From positions 11,546,001 through 11,610,000 of the forward strand of contig CM060896.1 in NCBI GenBank assembly GCA_030762935.1: a stretch of 64,000 nucleotides of DNA. Direction: 5' to 3'. The translations under genes and the position numbers were made by a program. Below are positions 1 to 9,929 of the stretch, one piece after another. Every line of letters starts with the position of its first letter. Positions within the stretch are counted from its first letter, which is position 1. This DNA comes from Hymenopus coronatus (Eukaryota; Arthropoda; Insecta; Mantodea; Hymenopodidae). The notes beneath the pieces were generated by a model. It had not been told where the DNA came from, made no database searches, and was given only the letters and a program-made list of their open reading frames with translations.

Positions 1-65
1 CAGTATATCCTCCACTTCATATACTTCCTAATAGTTTCTTCTATGTTTTAATATATATTGTCTTT

Positions 66-640
66 TGTTTCTATGTACATACTGTATAGAGAAGGTATTG
101 CCTCGCACCCAAGAATTCCATACAGAGATTTCACCGGAAATACATGTTTTAGGACCCCCTGAATCCAAAAATAGAATTTTCAGAAAAAGGTCAATGTTTT
201 GTGTGTGTGTGTGTGGACAGCATAGCTCAAAAATTAAAAGATTGTTAATTACCAAACTTGTATTAGTATCTTCTAAGGATGCGACACGAAGATTTTGAAG
301 AAAATCGCCCCCACCACAAACTGCATTTCACCTCGAACTTTTTTAAACAATTTTGATTTTCTGAAAAATGACTAACGATTTTGATTAAATATCGCATATT
401 AAAGATACTTAGCACACAAATAAAATATATCTCTTGAATTTTCTGGGAATAGCCTCTGAAGACATATTTATTCTGGATGAATTTTGCGGAGTTTTGTATA
501 ACTGGTAAACCATAAGAGGGAGACTTGATAGAAAATGCAGACTTCCTTAAAAAACATAATTTATGTTAAATACATTTTTTTCTCAAAGAGGTTTATCCAT
601 TTTTGATATATTCCTCTTTATTAGTTTCAGCTTTAAAAAA
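66..640 (-). mobile_element. PE repeat copy (3' part), interrupted by a second PE copy
   Basis: Reverse-oriented PE copy starting in a degraded terminal palindrome (ATGTACATACTGTATAGAGA) and running through the GTGT tract, the GATGCGACACGAAGATTTT box and the body as far as the TTTCAGCTTT motif. It stops where a forward PE copy begins at 641 and resumes at about 1517. No coding potential is credible; the short reading frames here are by-products of the repeat. Confidence 0.85.
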
Positions 641-1516
641 TCTGATGTGTACCATTCACATGACTTTCTCCATATCCCTGCAACAAATAGTTCTTAAAAA
701 GCTTATACTTCTATTTACTTTATGCTAATCAGAAAAAATTAGCAGAAATAGTCTTATTACTCGCATCCTTGTAAGTAGACGCGAAATAAGGGACAACCGT
801 AGGTTAAAGTGGTAGTCAAAAGCTGGTTGCTATGTCAATGAAGTTCCTTTGTTTATATGGATAGGAGTTGGCAAGTTCCAGTATGAGAAAAGTATACGTT
901 TTTCATTGCAGAAACCAAAAATAAGGAATGTCACAAAAACGACGAACTCCACGAAAAAAATGTATATAACATAAAGTGTGCGTTGTAATGTGCTCTATAT
1001 TTTTTGTGTAGTAAGTTTTTGTCCATCTCTTACGGATTAGCAGTTATTCAAAATTTAGTAAAATTCATCCAGAATAAACTACCCTTCAGAGGCTATTCCC
1101 AGAAAATTCTAGATATACATTTCATTTGTCAGATAAATATGTTTAATATCCGAAATTTTAATCAAAATCGTTAGAGCCATTTTTGAGAAAATCAAAATTT
1201 TCGAAAAAAGTTCCATGTAAAGGGTAGTTGGGGGTGGGAGGATTTTTCTCAAAATCTTCGTGTCGCATCCCTGGAAGATACTAAACTTAAATACCAAGTT
1301 TGGTATTTTACCGACTTTTCGTTTTTGAGTTATCGTGTTCACGGACACACGGACACACACACACACACACACACACGGACCTCTTTGTGAAAATGCTTTT
1401 TTTTGGATATTGGGGACCCTAAAACATATATTTCCGGTGAAATCTCGGTATCGAATGTTTGGTGGAGTGCAATACTTTCTCTATACACTATGTACATAGT
1501 GCGTATGGAGAAAGTA
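641..1516 (+). mobile_element. PE repeat copy, nested in the reverse copy around it
   Basis: Full-length forward PE copy. It begins TCTGATGTGTACCATTCACA and ends ATGGAGAAAGTA within the terminal palindrome. The flanking sequence reads ...TTTCAGCTTTAAAAAA before and AAAACTTATACTTTCTC after, which together rebuild the internal PE motif CAGCTTTGAAAAACTTATAC. The copy therefore inserted into an A-run of an older PE element. It contains a (CA)n tract at about 1354-1376. Confidence 0.9.
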
Positions 1517-1780
1517 AAAACTTATACTTTCTCATACAGGAATTTGTCAACTCGTGTCGTCCATACAAAGGAACTTCAGTCACACAGCAACCAGCTTTTG
1601 ACTATCACTTTAACCTATGGTATTCCCTTATTTCGCTTCTACTTACAAGGAAGCAAGTAATAACACCATTTCTGCTAATTTTTTCTCAATTAGCATTAAG
1701 TAAACAGAAGAATAAGCTTTTAACAATACTTTATTCTGGAGATATAGAGAAAGTGAAGTGAATGGAACACATCAGATTTT
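1517..1780 (-). mobile_element. PE repeat copy (5' part), continuation of the interrupted host copy
   Basis: Continues the copy at 66-640 after the nested insertion. It ends in the reverse complement of the PE start: GAATGGAACACATCAGA followed by T's. The subterminal box TAGAGAAAGT is present. Confidence 0.85.
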
Positions 1781-1794
1781 TATTACTATTATCC

Positions 1795-1915
1795 CCCCCC
1801 CCCCAGGTTTTCCCTTACCCTGAGAAGACGAATGCCGAATAACGTAGAGCTCCATGGACCCCCGAGCATCATTTCACCGATTGCATTCATCGTCCGATGT
1901 GACCAACCAGGAAAA
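1795..1915 (+). mobile_element. SINE family S2, 3' body fragment
   Basis: Matches the non-tRNA body of the S2 SINE seen more completely at 32141-32404: GAGAAGACGAATG, the AGCTCCATGGA box and ATGTGACCAACCAGG. The tRNA-like head is missing and a C-run abuts the left side. This is a degenerate 5'-truncated copy. Confidence 0.7.
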
Positions 1916-1930
1916 ATAAACAACTAAAAC

Positions 1931-2245
1931 ATCTAATACGTTCCATTCACATGAATTTCTCTATAACAAATTATTTTTAAAAATACTTATTTTCTATCTA
2001 CATCATGCTACTCGAGTAAACATTAGCAGAAACGATCTTATTACTTGCTTCTTTGTAAATAGAAGGGAAAAAAGGGAAAATACTAAGCTAAAGCGATAGT
2101 CAAGTATTTTAAAAGCTGTTTGCTGGTTGCTTACGATGGCCACACGGGGATTTGCCAAGTACATATTGTAAAACTGAAACCAATAATGAGCAATACCTCA
2201 GAAATGGTAAACTCTACGAAAAACAGTATATATCAAATTATTAAA
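1931..2245 (+). mobile_element. PE repeat fragment (5' part)
   Basis: Forward PE 5' part beginning ATCTAATACGTTCCATTCAC, with the GCTACTCGAGTAAACATTAG variant. It is lost after about 2245. This is an older, diverged copy. Confidence 0.7.
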
Positions 2246-2277
2246 ATATACCATGTATGTCATATACATATATAAAC

Positions 2278-2490
2278 TTTTCTCAAACATAGAGTCGTCA
2301 TTCGTTTCATCTCTCTTTTGTTTTACTCCTGACTATGCAAAGAAAATCGAATTTCAATTCCATCACACAGCAACCAGCTTTTAAAAGACCTGACTATCTC
2401 GTTAGCCTAGTGTGTCCCCTTCTTACAAGTATGCAAGTAAAATACATTTCCGCTAATGTTTATCTGACTAGCATCATGTAGATAAATGAT
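2278..2490 (-). mobile_element. PE repeat fragment
   Basis: Reverse-oriented interior and 5' region (ACTTTTCTCAAACATAGAG through CTAGCATCATGTAGATAAATG), truncated before its 5' terminus by the next copy at 2496. Confidence 0.7.
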
Positions 2491-2495
2491 TAATT

Positions 2496-2742
2496 ACTTT
2501 CTCTACACGTACTATGTACATATTGTATAAAGAAGGTATTGCAATACACCCAAAATTTCCATACCGAGATTTCACCTGAAATACATGTTTTGAGACCCCC
2601 TGAATAAAAAAAACTTGTTAGACAAATGGCCGCGTGTGTGTGTCTCTGGATAGCATTGCTAAAAACGAATAGACTGTTGACTACCAAAGTTGGTATTTAA
2701 TTTTGGTTTCTTCCAAGAATGCGACACAAAGATTTTCAAGAA
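2496..2742 (-). mobile_element. PE repeat fragment (3' end)
   Basis: Starts with the terminal palindrome ACTTTCTCTACACGTACTAT and runs to GATTTTCAAGAAAAT. It then switches abruptly to opposite-orientation PE sequence at 2743, an internal rearrangement or deletion junction. Confidence 0.8.
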
Positions 2743-3075
2743 AATTATGCAAATGTCATCCAGAATGAAAAGGTCTTCAGAGGTTATTCCCAGGAATGCA
2801 AGTTATACATTTTATTTGCCTTATAAATATCTTTAATATACGGTATTTTAATCAAAATCGTTAGGGTCATTTGAGAAAATCATAATATTAGACAATTTTT
2901 ATGTAAATGGTAGTTTGAGGTGGGGCGATTTTGCTCAAAATCTTCGTGTCGTCATATCCTTGGACGATACTAAGCTTAAATACCCATTTAGGTATTTTAT
3001 GACTTTTCGTTTTTGAGTTATCGTGTTCACAGATACATGGACATGCTGAAACTAGGACCTTTTTCTAAAACTCTT
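2743..3075 (+). mobile_element. PE repeat fragment (interior)
   Basis: Forward PE interior from ATGCAAATGTCATCCAGAATG through the GACTTTTCGTTTTTGAGT box to TTTTTCTAAAACTC. It lacks both ends and lies between two reverse copies. Confidence 0.75.
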
Positions 3076-3077
3076 TT

Positions 3078-3962
3078 ATTTTCTCTACACGTACATGTAC
3101 ATAGTGTATAGAGAAGGTATTGTATTGCACCCAAAAATTCGATACCGAGATTAAACCAGAAATATAACTTTTAGGACCCCCTGAATAAAAAAAAAAATAA
3201 TTTTTGGAAAAAAGGTCCGTGTGTCTGTCAGTCAGTCTGCCTCTGTGTGTGTGTGTGTACATCATAAGCTCAAAAACGAAAAGATCGTTGAAAACCAAAC
3301 TTGGTATTTAGGTTTGGTATTTTCCAAGGATGCGAGACGAAGATTTTCAATAAAATCCATCCCCCCCCCCATCCTCATCTACCCTTTACATGGAACATTT
3401 TTCGAAAATTTTGATTTTCTCAAAAATGGCTCTAACGATTTTGATTAAAATATTACATATTTTAAAATAAAATGTATATATTAAATTTTCTGGAAATAGC
3501 CTCTAAAGACCACTTTATTCTGGACGACTTTTACGGAATTTTGCATAACTGCTAAACCGTAAGAGATGGACAAAGACTTAACACACAAAAAATGTAGAGC
3601 ACGTTAAAACACACAATTTATGTTATATACATTTGTTTCGTGGAGTTCATAGTTTTTTTTTTTTTTAGACATTCCTTGTTATTTTGTTTCAGCTTTAAAA
3701 AAAACTTTACTTCTCTCATACAGGAATTTGTCAACTCGTGCCCATACAAACAAAGGAACTTCAGTCACATAGCAACCAGCTTTTGACTGTCACTTTAATC
3801 TATGATACTCCCTTATTTCGCTTCTACTTACAACGAAGCAAATAATAAGACTATTTCTGCTAATTTTTTCTCGATTAGCTTGAAGTAAATAGCAGCATAA
3901 GCTTTTTAACAATAATTTGTTACAGAGATGTAGAGAAAGTCATGTGAAAGGAACACATGAGA
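3078..3962 (-). mobile_element. PE repeat copy, nearly full length
   Basis: Reverse copy from the terminal palindrome (TTTCTCTACACGTACATGTA) to GAACACATGAGA. It has a GTGT tract at about 3245-3258, a poly-C tract at 3361-3370 and a poly-T expansion at 3653-3666. All body motifs are in order. Confidence 0.9.
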
Positions 3963-4009
3963 TTTTTATAACTAGTAAACAGCAAGATATTTAAAATCTT
4001 ATTTAAAAA

Positions 4010-4793
4010 TCTGATGTCTTCTGTTCCCATAACATTCTCTACATCTGTGTAACAAATTATTGTTAAAAAGCTTATTCTTTTGTCTACTCCATGCTAATCG
4101 AAATAAACTTAAAAGAATGCAGAAATGTTTTCTTGCAAGTAGAAGGGAAAATAATGGAATAATGTATTTTAAAAATTGGTTTCCATGTGGTTGATATCCG
4201 TTTCTATGCATTACCAGGAGTTGAAAAATTGCCGTATGTGAAAAGTTTAAGTATTTTTAAACTGAAACCCATAACAAGGAATATCTAAAAATGGCCAACT
4301 CCACGGAAAAAATGTATATGACATAAATGCGGTGTTATCGAGATATACATTCTTTTTTGTAGTATATCTCTTACGGTTTACTAGTAATGCAAAATCCAAC
4401 AAAATAAAGATATCTTCCGAGGTTATTCCCAGAAAATTCAAAATAACATTTTATTTGCCGTGTAAAATTCTTTAATATACGGTATTTTTAATAAAATCGT
4501 AGAGCCATTTTCGAGAAAATCAAAATTGGGTGGGGGATTTTCCCCAAAATCTTCGTGTCACATCCTTGGAAGAACTAAACTTATGTACCAAGTTTGGTAT
4601 TTTACCGACTTTTCGTTTTGGAGTTATCGTGTTCACACACACACACTGACACACACACTTTTTTCTAAAAATGCGTTTTATACAGGGGAACCTAAAATGT
4701 ATATTCCCGGTGAAGTCAAGGTATCCAATTTTGGGTGGAATGCAATATCTTCTCTATGCACTACGTAGGTGCATAGTATGCGTAGAGAAAGTA
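4010..4793 (+). mobile_element. PE repeat copy, nearly full length
   Basis: Forward copy from TCTGATGTCTTCTGTTCCCA to the terminal palindrome GCATAGTATGCGTAGAGAAAG. It is shorter than most because of internal deletions. The (CA)n tract lies near 4636-4660. Confidence 0.85.
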
Positions 4794-4797
4794 AAAA

Positions 4798-4880
4798 TGT
4801 ACATTTCGTCAAAACACACAATTTATGCAAAACACATTTCTTATTGAGTTTACCATTTCCGAGATATTCGTCTAAGCTGT
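4798..4880 (-). mobile_element. PE repeat fragment (interior)
   Basis: Short reverse interior fragment (CACACAATTTATGC and CCATTTCCGAGATATTC) directly after the previous copy. Confidence 0.55.
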
Positions 4881-5153
4881 CGTAATTCGACCCCCCCCCC
4901 ATGCAAGGAGAATTATGGCGAACACCTATTAAAACAGTTTACAATCGCTTTGGCTGAATATATTCATTCCCGTACACCTGTAAGAAAACAGTAAAACTAC
5001 ACATATAACAACAAGTAGAAGAATATGTAGTGTCAGAAAGTCATATGAATGTAACACAATCGCAGATCTCCTATGAACCAACCTCGTTGCTTTCAAGTTG
5101 GACACATGCGCATTAGTCTATGAGCGACGGTCAGTGGAAATATGAGGACCATG
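4881..5153. other. Unassigned intergenic sequence
   Basis: A C-run (4891-4899) followed by AT-leaning sequence in which no reading frame, RNA-like structure or repeat family of this window was recognised. Confidence 0.4.
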
Positions 5154-5784
5154 CAGAAAGTGACGGACGATTTGTCATAACCAAAGTTATCAACACAAAA
5201 CAGTATTTACAAAGTTACACTACCTTACTCTATTTCTCAACGTAATCGTCATTGCTATCAAGGTATTTATTGTCACGTGGTACACATGTTATAGTCTTCC
5301 ACCGCTAAACATCTGAGCCAAGATGTCACTGTCACTTTGAGGTCTTCATGGCTGGAAAATCTTTTCCATCCAAAAAGTCATGCACCTTGTCCAAAGCGAA
5401 ACACCGGTTTTTCGGAATTCTTTTATCAACATTTGCTTTCAACTCCTCCATAACGATTGATGAGCTTCCACTCCGGTCTTTATCGTACACACTGTTATGT
5501 TCTTCCTTAATTACTCGTAAATTATGTGTTATTTCCTCACTGAAGACTCGTTCATTGCAGTATCACTATGCACTTACGTTATTTTCTATAACATTCGATT
5601 GAGAACATTTTGCGTATTCAAAATAAAACGAATATAAGTTCTTTGGCGGTAGAAAAGTATAACATCTGCATTGAAAAACTGATACCGCGTGACAATAAAT
5701 ACCTTGATAGCAATGACGTTGAGAAATAGAGTAAGGTAGTGTAACTTTGTAAATAAAGTTTTGTGTTGATAACTTTCGTTAGTA
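5154..5784 (-). mobile_element. Foldback mariner relic, left part
   Basis: Begins with a TIR-like CAGAAAGTGACGGACGATTT that pairs with AAATCGTCTGTCACTTTCTG at 7099-7118. Read on the minus strand, 5690-5205 carries degraded mariner coding sequence: an N-terminal block ending DRSGSSSIVMEELKA is joined directly to a C-terminal block with DNKYLDSNDDYVEK, so the catalytic domain is deleted. The C-terminal block occurs again in the opposite direction at 5680-5745, so the relic is a foldback with arms of about 60 bp. It is broken by stops and non-functional, and is interrupted at 5785 by a Tc1-like element. Confidence 0.75.
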
Positions 5785-7084
5785 CACTAGTGTCCAAAAG
5801 TTAAGCATAATTCATTATTTTATTACCAAACTATCACAAGTGTATAAAAGTTGAGCATAATGCAATATGTTGTTACCAATGCATCGCCCATAATCTGGAA
5901 AGGAATAGAGTGAGAAATAGCCGACAATTTTGACCTCGGGACACAAAATCTGACGATCATTTCATGGTCACCATTTTTCATGGTGCTGGGTGATTAATAT
6001 GAGGTATGGTGACCCCTCATGGCTACACAGACCTCGCAGCGTCGTGGCATGCTCTCTATAAGGTGGTCCACGAGCTCTGCAGTTCCCATTTCTCACGCCG
6101 AAGGTCTGGAAGTGTCCTCGGTGGGGGCTGGCGGGCTGCAATCTATCTTCCTAGTGCATCCCAGGCATGCTCTATTGGGTTCATATCCGGGGACATCACT
6201 AGTCAATCCATACACTGCATATCTTCCTTCTCAAGACAGTCGTCTACCAGGTGGGTATTATCGTCCTATAAGATGAAGTGTGGACCAACTGCACCTCTGA
6301 AAAGTCACACATGTGGTTCCAGTACCTCTGGGCATTCACAGTACCACTGTCGAAAATGTAAATATCTGTGCGTCCATTGAACCTAATGCCTGCCCACACC
6401 ACCAAAATGGGCGTTTCTACGATGTTGGTGGGATGAAAACGGGCTCCACGTTCTCTCTTATTGAAGGTAGAGAATCATTGTTCAAACTGAATCTGGACTC
6501 ATATGTAAACAGCATGTTCCTCTATTCATTCAAGGTCCAATGCTGACATTGCTGATCGTATGTGTATTCGAGTGAACGTCTAGCATAGAGGTCTACTGCC
6601 CTGAGACAGTTGTCTCCGGGCATCCTCCGATGTCGTCGTGTTGTTATGGTCAAATATCGGCCCTGTTGTGGCGTTGTGATCCATGGGCGACCAGGATCCG
6701 ACGAACACCTCCTGTTTCTTGGACCGATCACCAAAGCCTGGAAATGACACTTTGTGGCACATTCAGAGCCCGATAGACTGTGGTTTCTGTCTGACCTGCC
6801 TCTAGACGTCAGATGATTCTACCTTTCAAAACAGGGTCCAGTTGACGTCTTTGTGGCATGTTGGTACTGTCTTGTAAACACTACTCTCTGTTCACAATGG
6901 GAGAACAATAACGAATGAGCCACGCGCTGGGTCTGATACTCTAGTATTGGTTTACTGCTCTGGTTTTTGTTGACCTTGAACCCACTTACCTATCAGAGAC
7001 CGCCAGTAAGGAGGCGCTCGCTCACCGTTTTCCCTTTCAATTCTTTGTGTTTTCTGAATTATGCTTAACTTTTGGACACTAGTG
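5785..7084 (-). mobile_element. Tc1-like DNA transposon with degenerate transposase
   Basis: A 1.3-kb element bounded by TA (5783-5784 and 7085-7086) with exact 27-bp terminal inverted repeats beginning CACTAGTGTCCAAAAGTTAA. A second, diverged copy of the terminal motif (CACAAGTGTATAAAAGTTGA) lies just inside the left end, like the inner transposase-binding repeats of IR/DR-type Tc1 elements. On the minus strand an N-terminal region reads GRPWITTPQQGRYLTIT then RRHRRM, the usual Tc1 linker after the helix-turn-helix. The C-terminal catalytic region near 6150-6210 reads MSPDMNPIEHAWDALGR, containing the third acidic residue (E). Frameshifts and stops make it inactive. It is inserted into the foldback mariner relic, whose sequence resumes at 7087. 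Confidence 0.88.
6140..6850 (-). pseudogene. Tc1-family transposase pseudogene
   Basis: The family's enzyme is a DDE-type cut-and-paste transposase acting in the nucleus on the TIRs of its own element. Visible here are the paired-like DNA-binding linker (GRPWITTPQQGRYL, near 6650-6690) and the C-terminal catalytic block PDMNPIEHAWDALGR (near 6150-6200). The reading frame changes several times and no open frame exceeds about 125 codons, against about 340 residues in intact relatives. The start is not preserved. Family assignment rests on these two motifs together with the matching TIRs and TA duplication. Confidence 0.75.
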
Positions 7085-7086
7085 TA

Positions 7087-7118
7087 TTTAGTTGTGGCAA
7101 ATCGTCTGTCACTTTCTG
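7087..7118 (-). mobile_element. Foldback mariner relic, right TIR
   Basis: Right end of the element beginning at 5154, ending AAATCGTCTGTCACTTTCTG. Removing the Tc1-like insertion rejoins ATAACTTTCGTTAG with TTTAGTTGTGGCAAATCG, matching the left terminal sequence read in reverse (GATTTGTCATAACCAAAGTTAT). Confidence 0.7.
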
Positions 7119-7253
7119 AATTAATCGTAAATGATATTGTGCCCAGCCTTGAAGCCATAATCGCCGCACGTGTGTGAGCAGCTTGTATGAGAATTTACAG
7201 CTGGTTGTTGCCGTTCATCCGTTGGCTTTCTTTCATTAGTTAATGCATTGTTA

Positions 7254-7957
7254 CAACTGTGTGAGTGAACACGAGTACTTCACATCGAAGCTTCCATTGT
7301 CGCACCTGTGTGAGTGAACACGAGCACTTTACATCGAAGCTTCCATTGTCGCACCTGTGTGAGTGAACACGAGCACTTTACATCGAAGCTTCCATTGTCG
7401 CACCTGTGTGAGTGAACACGAGCACTTCACATCGAGCTTCCATTGTCGCACCTGTGTGAGTGAACACGAGCACTTCACATCGAGCTTCCATTGTCGCACC
7501 TGTGTGAGTGAACACGAGCACTTTACATCGAAGCTTCCATTGTCGCACCTGTGTGAGTGAACACGAGCACTTCACATCGAGCTTCCATTGTCGCACCTGT
7601 GTGAGTGAACAAGAGCACTTTACAACGAAGCTTCCATTGTCGCACCTGTGTGAGTGAACACGAGCACTTCACATCGAGCTTCCATTGTCGCACCTGTGTG
7701 AGTGAACACGAGCACTTTACATCGAAGCTTCCATTGTCGCACCTGTGTGAGTGAACACGAGCACTTCACATCGAGCTTCCATTGTCGCACCTGTGTGAGT
7801 GAACACGAGCACTTCACATCGAGCTTCCATTGTCGCACCTGTGTGAGTGAACACGAGCACTTTACATCGAAGCTTCCATTGTCGCACCTGTGTGAGTGAA
7901 CACGAGCACTTCACATCGAGCTTCCATTGTCGCACCTGTGTGAGTGAACACGAGCAC
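7254..7957. repeat. 48/49-bp minisatellite array (left block)
   Basis: About 14-15 head-to-tail units of the form GTGTGAGTGAACACGAGCAC + TTCACATCGAGCTTCCATTG + TCGCACCT. Two unit lengths alternate: a 48-bp form (CACATCGAGCTTCC) and a 49-bp form (TACATCGAAGCTTCC). Because 49 is not a multiple of 3 the frame shifts between units, so the repetitive open frames here are not evidence of coding. The array continues after a SINE insertion. Confidence 0.95.
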
Positions 7958-8210
7958 GGGGCCGCGCCGTGGCCGAGTGGTTAGACCACTCGACTCTCAC
8001 CTAGACGGTCGGGGTTCGATCCCAAGCGACCGCATGTGAGATTTGTGGTGGACAAAACGGCGGCGGGGCGGGTTTTCTCCGGGTACTCCGGTTTCCCCCG
8101 CCATCGCATTCCACCGGTGCTCCATCATCATTCATGTATCATCAGTGTCACCGCCTGCGGTGCCATTAGCAGTTAAAGCGGGCGTTAAACACTACCAAAA
8201 AAAAAAAAAA
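7958..8210 (+). mobile_element. SINE family S1, full length, with 11-bp TSD
   Basis: tRNA-derived SINE. The head contains a plausible RNA polymerase III A box (TGGCCGAGTGGTTAG) and B box (GGTTCGATCCC), like Ser/Leu-type tRNAs. The body has TCCACCGGTGCTCCATCATC and a tail GGGCGTTAAACACTACC followed by poly(A) at about 8197-8212. It interrupts the minisatellite and is flanked by AACACGAGCAC on both sides (7947-7957 and 8211-8221). Mobilisation by a LINE partner is the family norm; the partner is not identified. Length and intact promoter boxes suggest a fairly recent insertion. Confidence 0.93.
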
Positions 8211-8300
8211 AACACGAGCACTTTACAACGAAGCTTCCATTGTCGCACCTGTGTGAGTGAACACGAGCACTTTACATTGCCACACCTGTGTGCGAGTTTG
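8211..8300. repeat. 48/49-bp minisatellite array (right block)
   Basis: Resumption of the array after the SINE: about one and a half units ending in a diverged, shortened unit (TACATTGCCACACCTGTGTG). Confidence 0.9.
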
Positions 8301-8760
8301 CAGGTGCAACAATAATCCTTACTTCTGGAATTCTCTTGCAAAGTCAACGACAGGTATAAAAAGGAGAGGAGAGAGTCAGCTTCGGATAGGTAAGCCAGCC
8401 CGCGCCGGCTGCACAGAGGGAACACCCTGCCCAATTACTTTGACGTGACAAAAACGCTTGCATATGACTACATCTACTATATCACACGGGTAAATCCGCA
8501 AGAAAAGCGGATAGGTACCGTGGTGATTTGCCCCCGCCCGAGTACACTCGGGCGACTAGTTCCTGCTCCTGGCTCCTGGCTCCAGCTTCGACGGAAAGTT
8601 GGAAGCGTGCAGTCGTAGCGAGCGTAGACAGAAAACTGAGCGGCAGAATTTTGCGAAAGCATTGAATAAAGACGTTTATCTAGACAAAAAGATTGTTTTC
8701 CTGTTCTATAGACTTCATGTATTCTAGGAAACAAGAAAAATGATCTTTATTTCATTGTAA
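8301..8760 (+). other. LTR-like or promoter-like unassigned sequence
   Basis: Contains a TATA-box-like TATAAAAAGG at 8355-8364, a GC-richer stretch (CAGCCCGCGCCGGCTG) and an AATAAA polyadenylation-type signal near 8664-8669, in the order and spacing expected of an LTR (about 300 bp from TATA to signal). No paired copy, no adjacent primer-binding site and no retroviral-type ORF were seen, so a solo LTR is only a possibility. An isolated host promoter is the alternative. Confidence 0.25.
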
Positions 8761-9121
8761 AATTATTTTAGCTCCTTTGGCAGCTCCCCATTCTTTAAAT
8801 AATGAAAATTCATGGTCATGTAAGTTTTTCGACTTGCCGGGTTACAAACTAAGTACCTTCAGTTATAACCTAAAACTTCTTCGGGAATATCCATTTTCAT
8901 TCACTTATTGATTTATCTGGAGCAGTTTAAACAACCAGAATTGAAAGTGTTTATTCCGGCGGAGTTACGCAGCAACGAACAAACAAAACACTATCTACGT
9001 CACGACTAAAATTCAGTTCCTGTAATGACGACTCTAATAATATAAGATAATATTTCAGTTTATACTAGGAAAGGATAAAACGTTGTATATTACACGTGGC
9101 TTATTAGACTATTATTTGCTC
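8761..9121. other. Unassigned intergenic sequence
   Basis: AT-leaning sequence with no recognisable gene, RNA or repeat. Confidence 0.4.
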
Positions 9122-9391
9122 AAGAGAAATTAGAACACTCATGTACTAAACGTTCCACTCGCAAATAATTCTCTATTTAAGTTACTTATGATATAAATAA
9201 CTATTGATTGTAATCAGTTGGAAGAAATAAAGACTTATTCTTTAAGTAATAAATAGCAGACCAGTAACAATATTTTTAGTCAAAATCGTTGATACTTTCG
9301 AGAAAAACAAACATTTTGGAAAATGTTCCCTGTAAAGGGTAGATAAGGGTGGAAGAATTTTCTGATTTTATAACACAAACACACACACATA

Positions 9392-9454
<63 letters not shown>

Positions 9455-9692
9455 TTGCACCCTAATCTACCCTTTACAAGAACCATTTTTTCAAAAATGT
9501 TTGATTTTCTCGAAAGTATCATAGCAATTTTGGTTTAAAATATTGTAACTGATCTGCTATTTATTACTTAAAAATTAAGTATTTATTACGTCCAACTGAT
9601 TACAATCAATGGTTGTTTATACTATAAGTGGCTGAAATATACTGTTATTTGTGAGTGGGATGTTTAGTGCATGAGTGTTCTAATTTCTCATC
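9122..9692. repeat. Large imperfect palindrome (foldback) with (TA)n at centre
   Basis: Arms of about 225 bp (9122-9350 and 9462-9692) are reverse complements: the left arm has TTGATTGTAATCAGTTGGA and AGTAATAAATAGCAGA, and the right arm has their complements near 9548-9608. The innermost parts resemble the PE body (CCCTTTACA, ATTTTCTCGAAAG), so the arms may come from a distant relative of PE. The centre holds a (TA)n tract at about 9392-9451. Confidence 0.85.
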
Positions 9693-9719
9693 CTATCTAT
9701 CTATAAATAATTATTTCAC

Positions 9720-9915
9720 TGATTTTATTCACCGTCCGGTGTGACCATCTAGCTTGGAGGTTAACAATGAGCTCGGGATGCATGGAGCTTATAGTTGCTA
9801 GACATTCGTCTTCTCAGGAGAAGGAAAAACCTCGAAAAGTAACACCTTATCCGAGTAGCTCATCCTAATCGAGATTCGAACTCGGGACCTCTTGAATGTG
9901 AGGCAGACACGTCAC
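9720..9915 (-). mobile_element. SINE family S2, diverged copy
   Basis: Reverse copy. The body contains GACATTCGTCTTCTCAGGA. The tRNA-like head is present as GAGATTCGAACTC (B box, reverse complement), followed by the A-box region GTGAGGCAGACACG. It is flanked by unrelated sequence; no TSD was seen. Confidence 0.75.
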
Positions 9916-9929
9916 CCCTACACACGAAG

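Noticed and set aside
7363..7935. Repeated Cys/His-rich peptide frames (HCRTCVSEHEHF) suggesting a zinc-finger array
   Set aside because: Mixed 48- and 49-bp units shift the frame, both strands are open, and the spacing of Cys and His does not match a finger.
8301..8760. A host promoter and first exon
   Set aside because: TATA-like and AATAAA signals are only about 300 bp apart with no supported reading frame between them, which fits an LTR better and proves neither.
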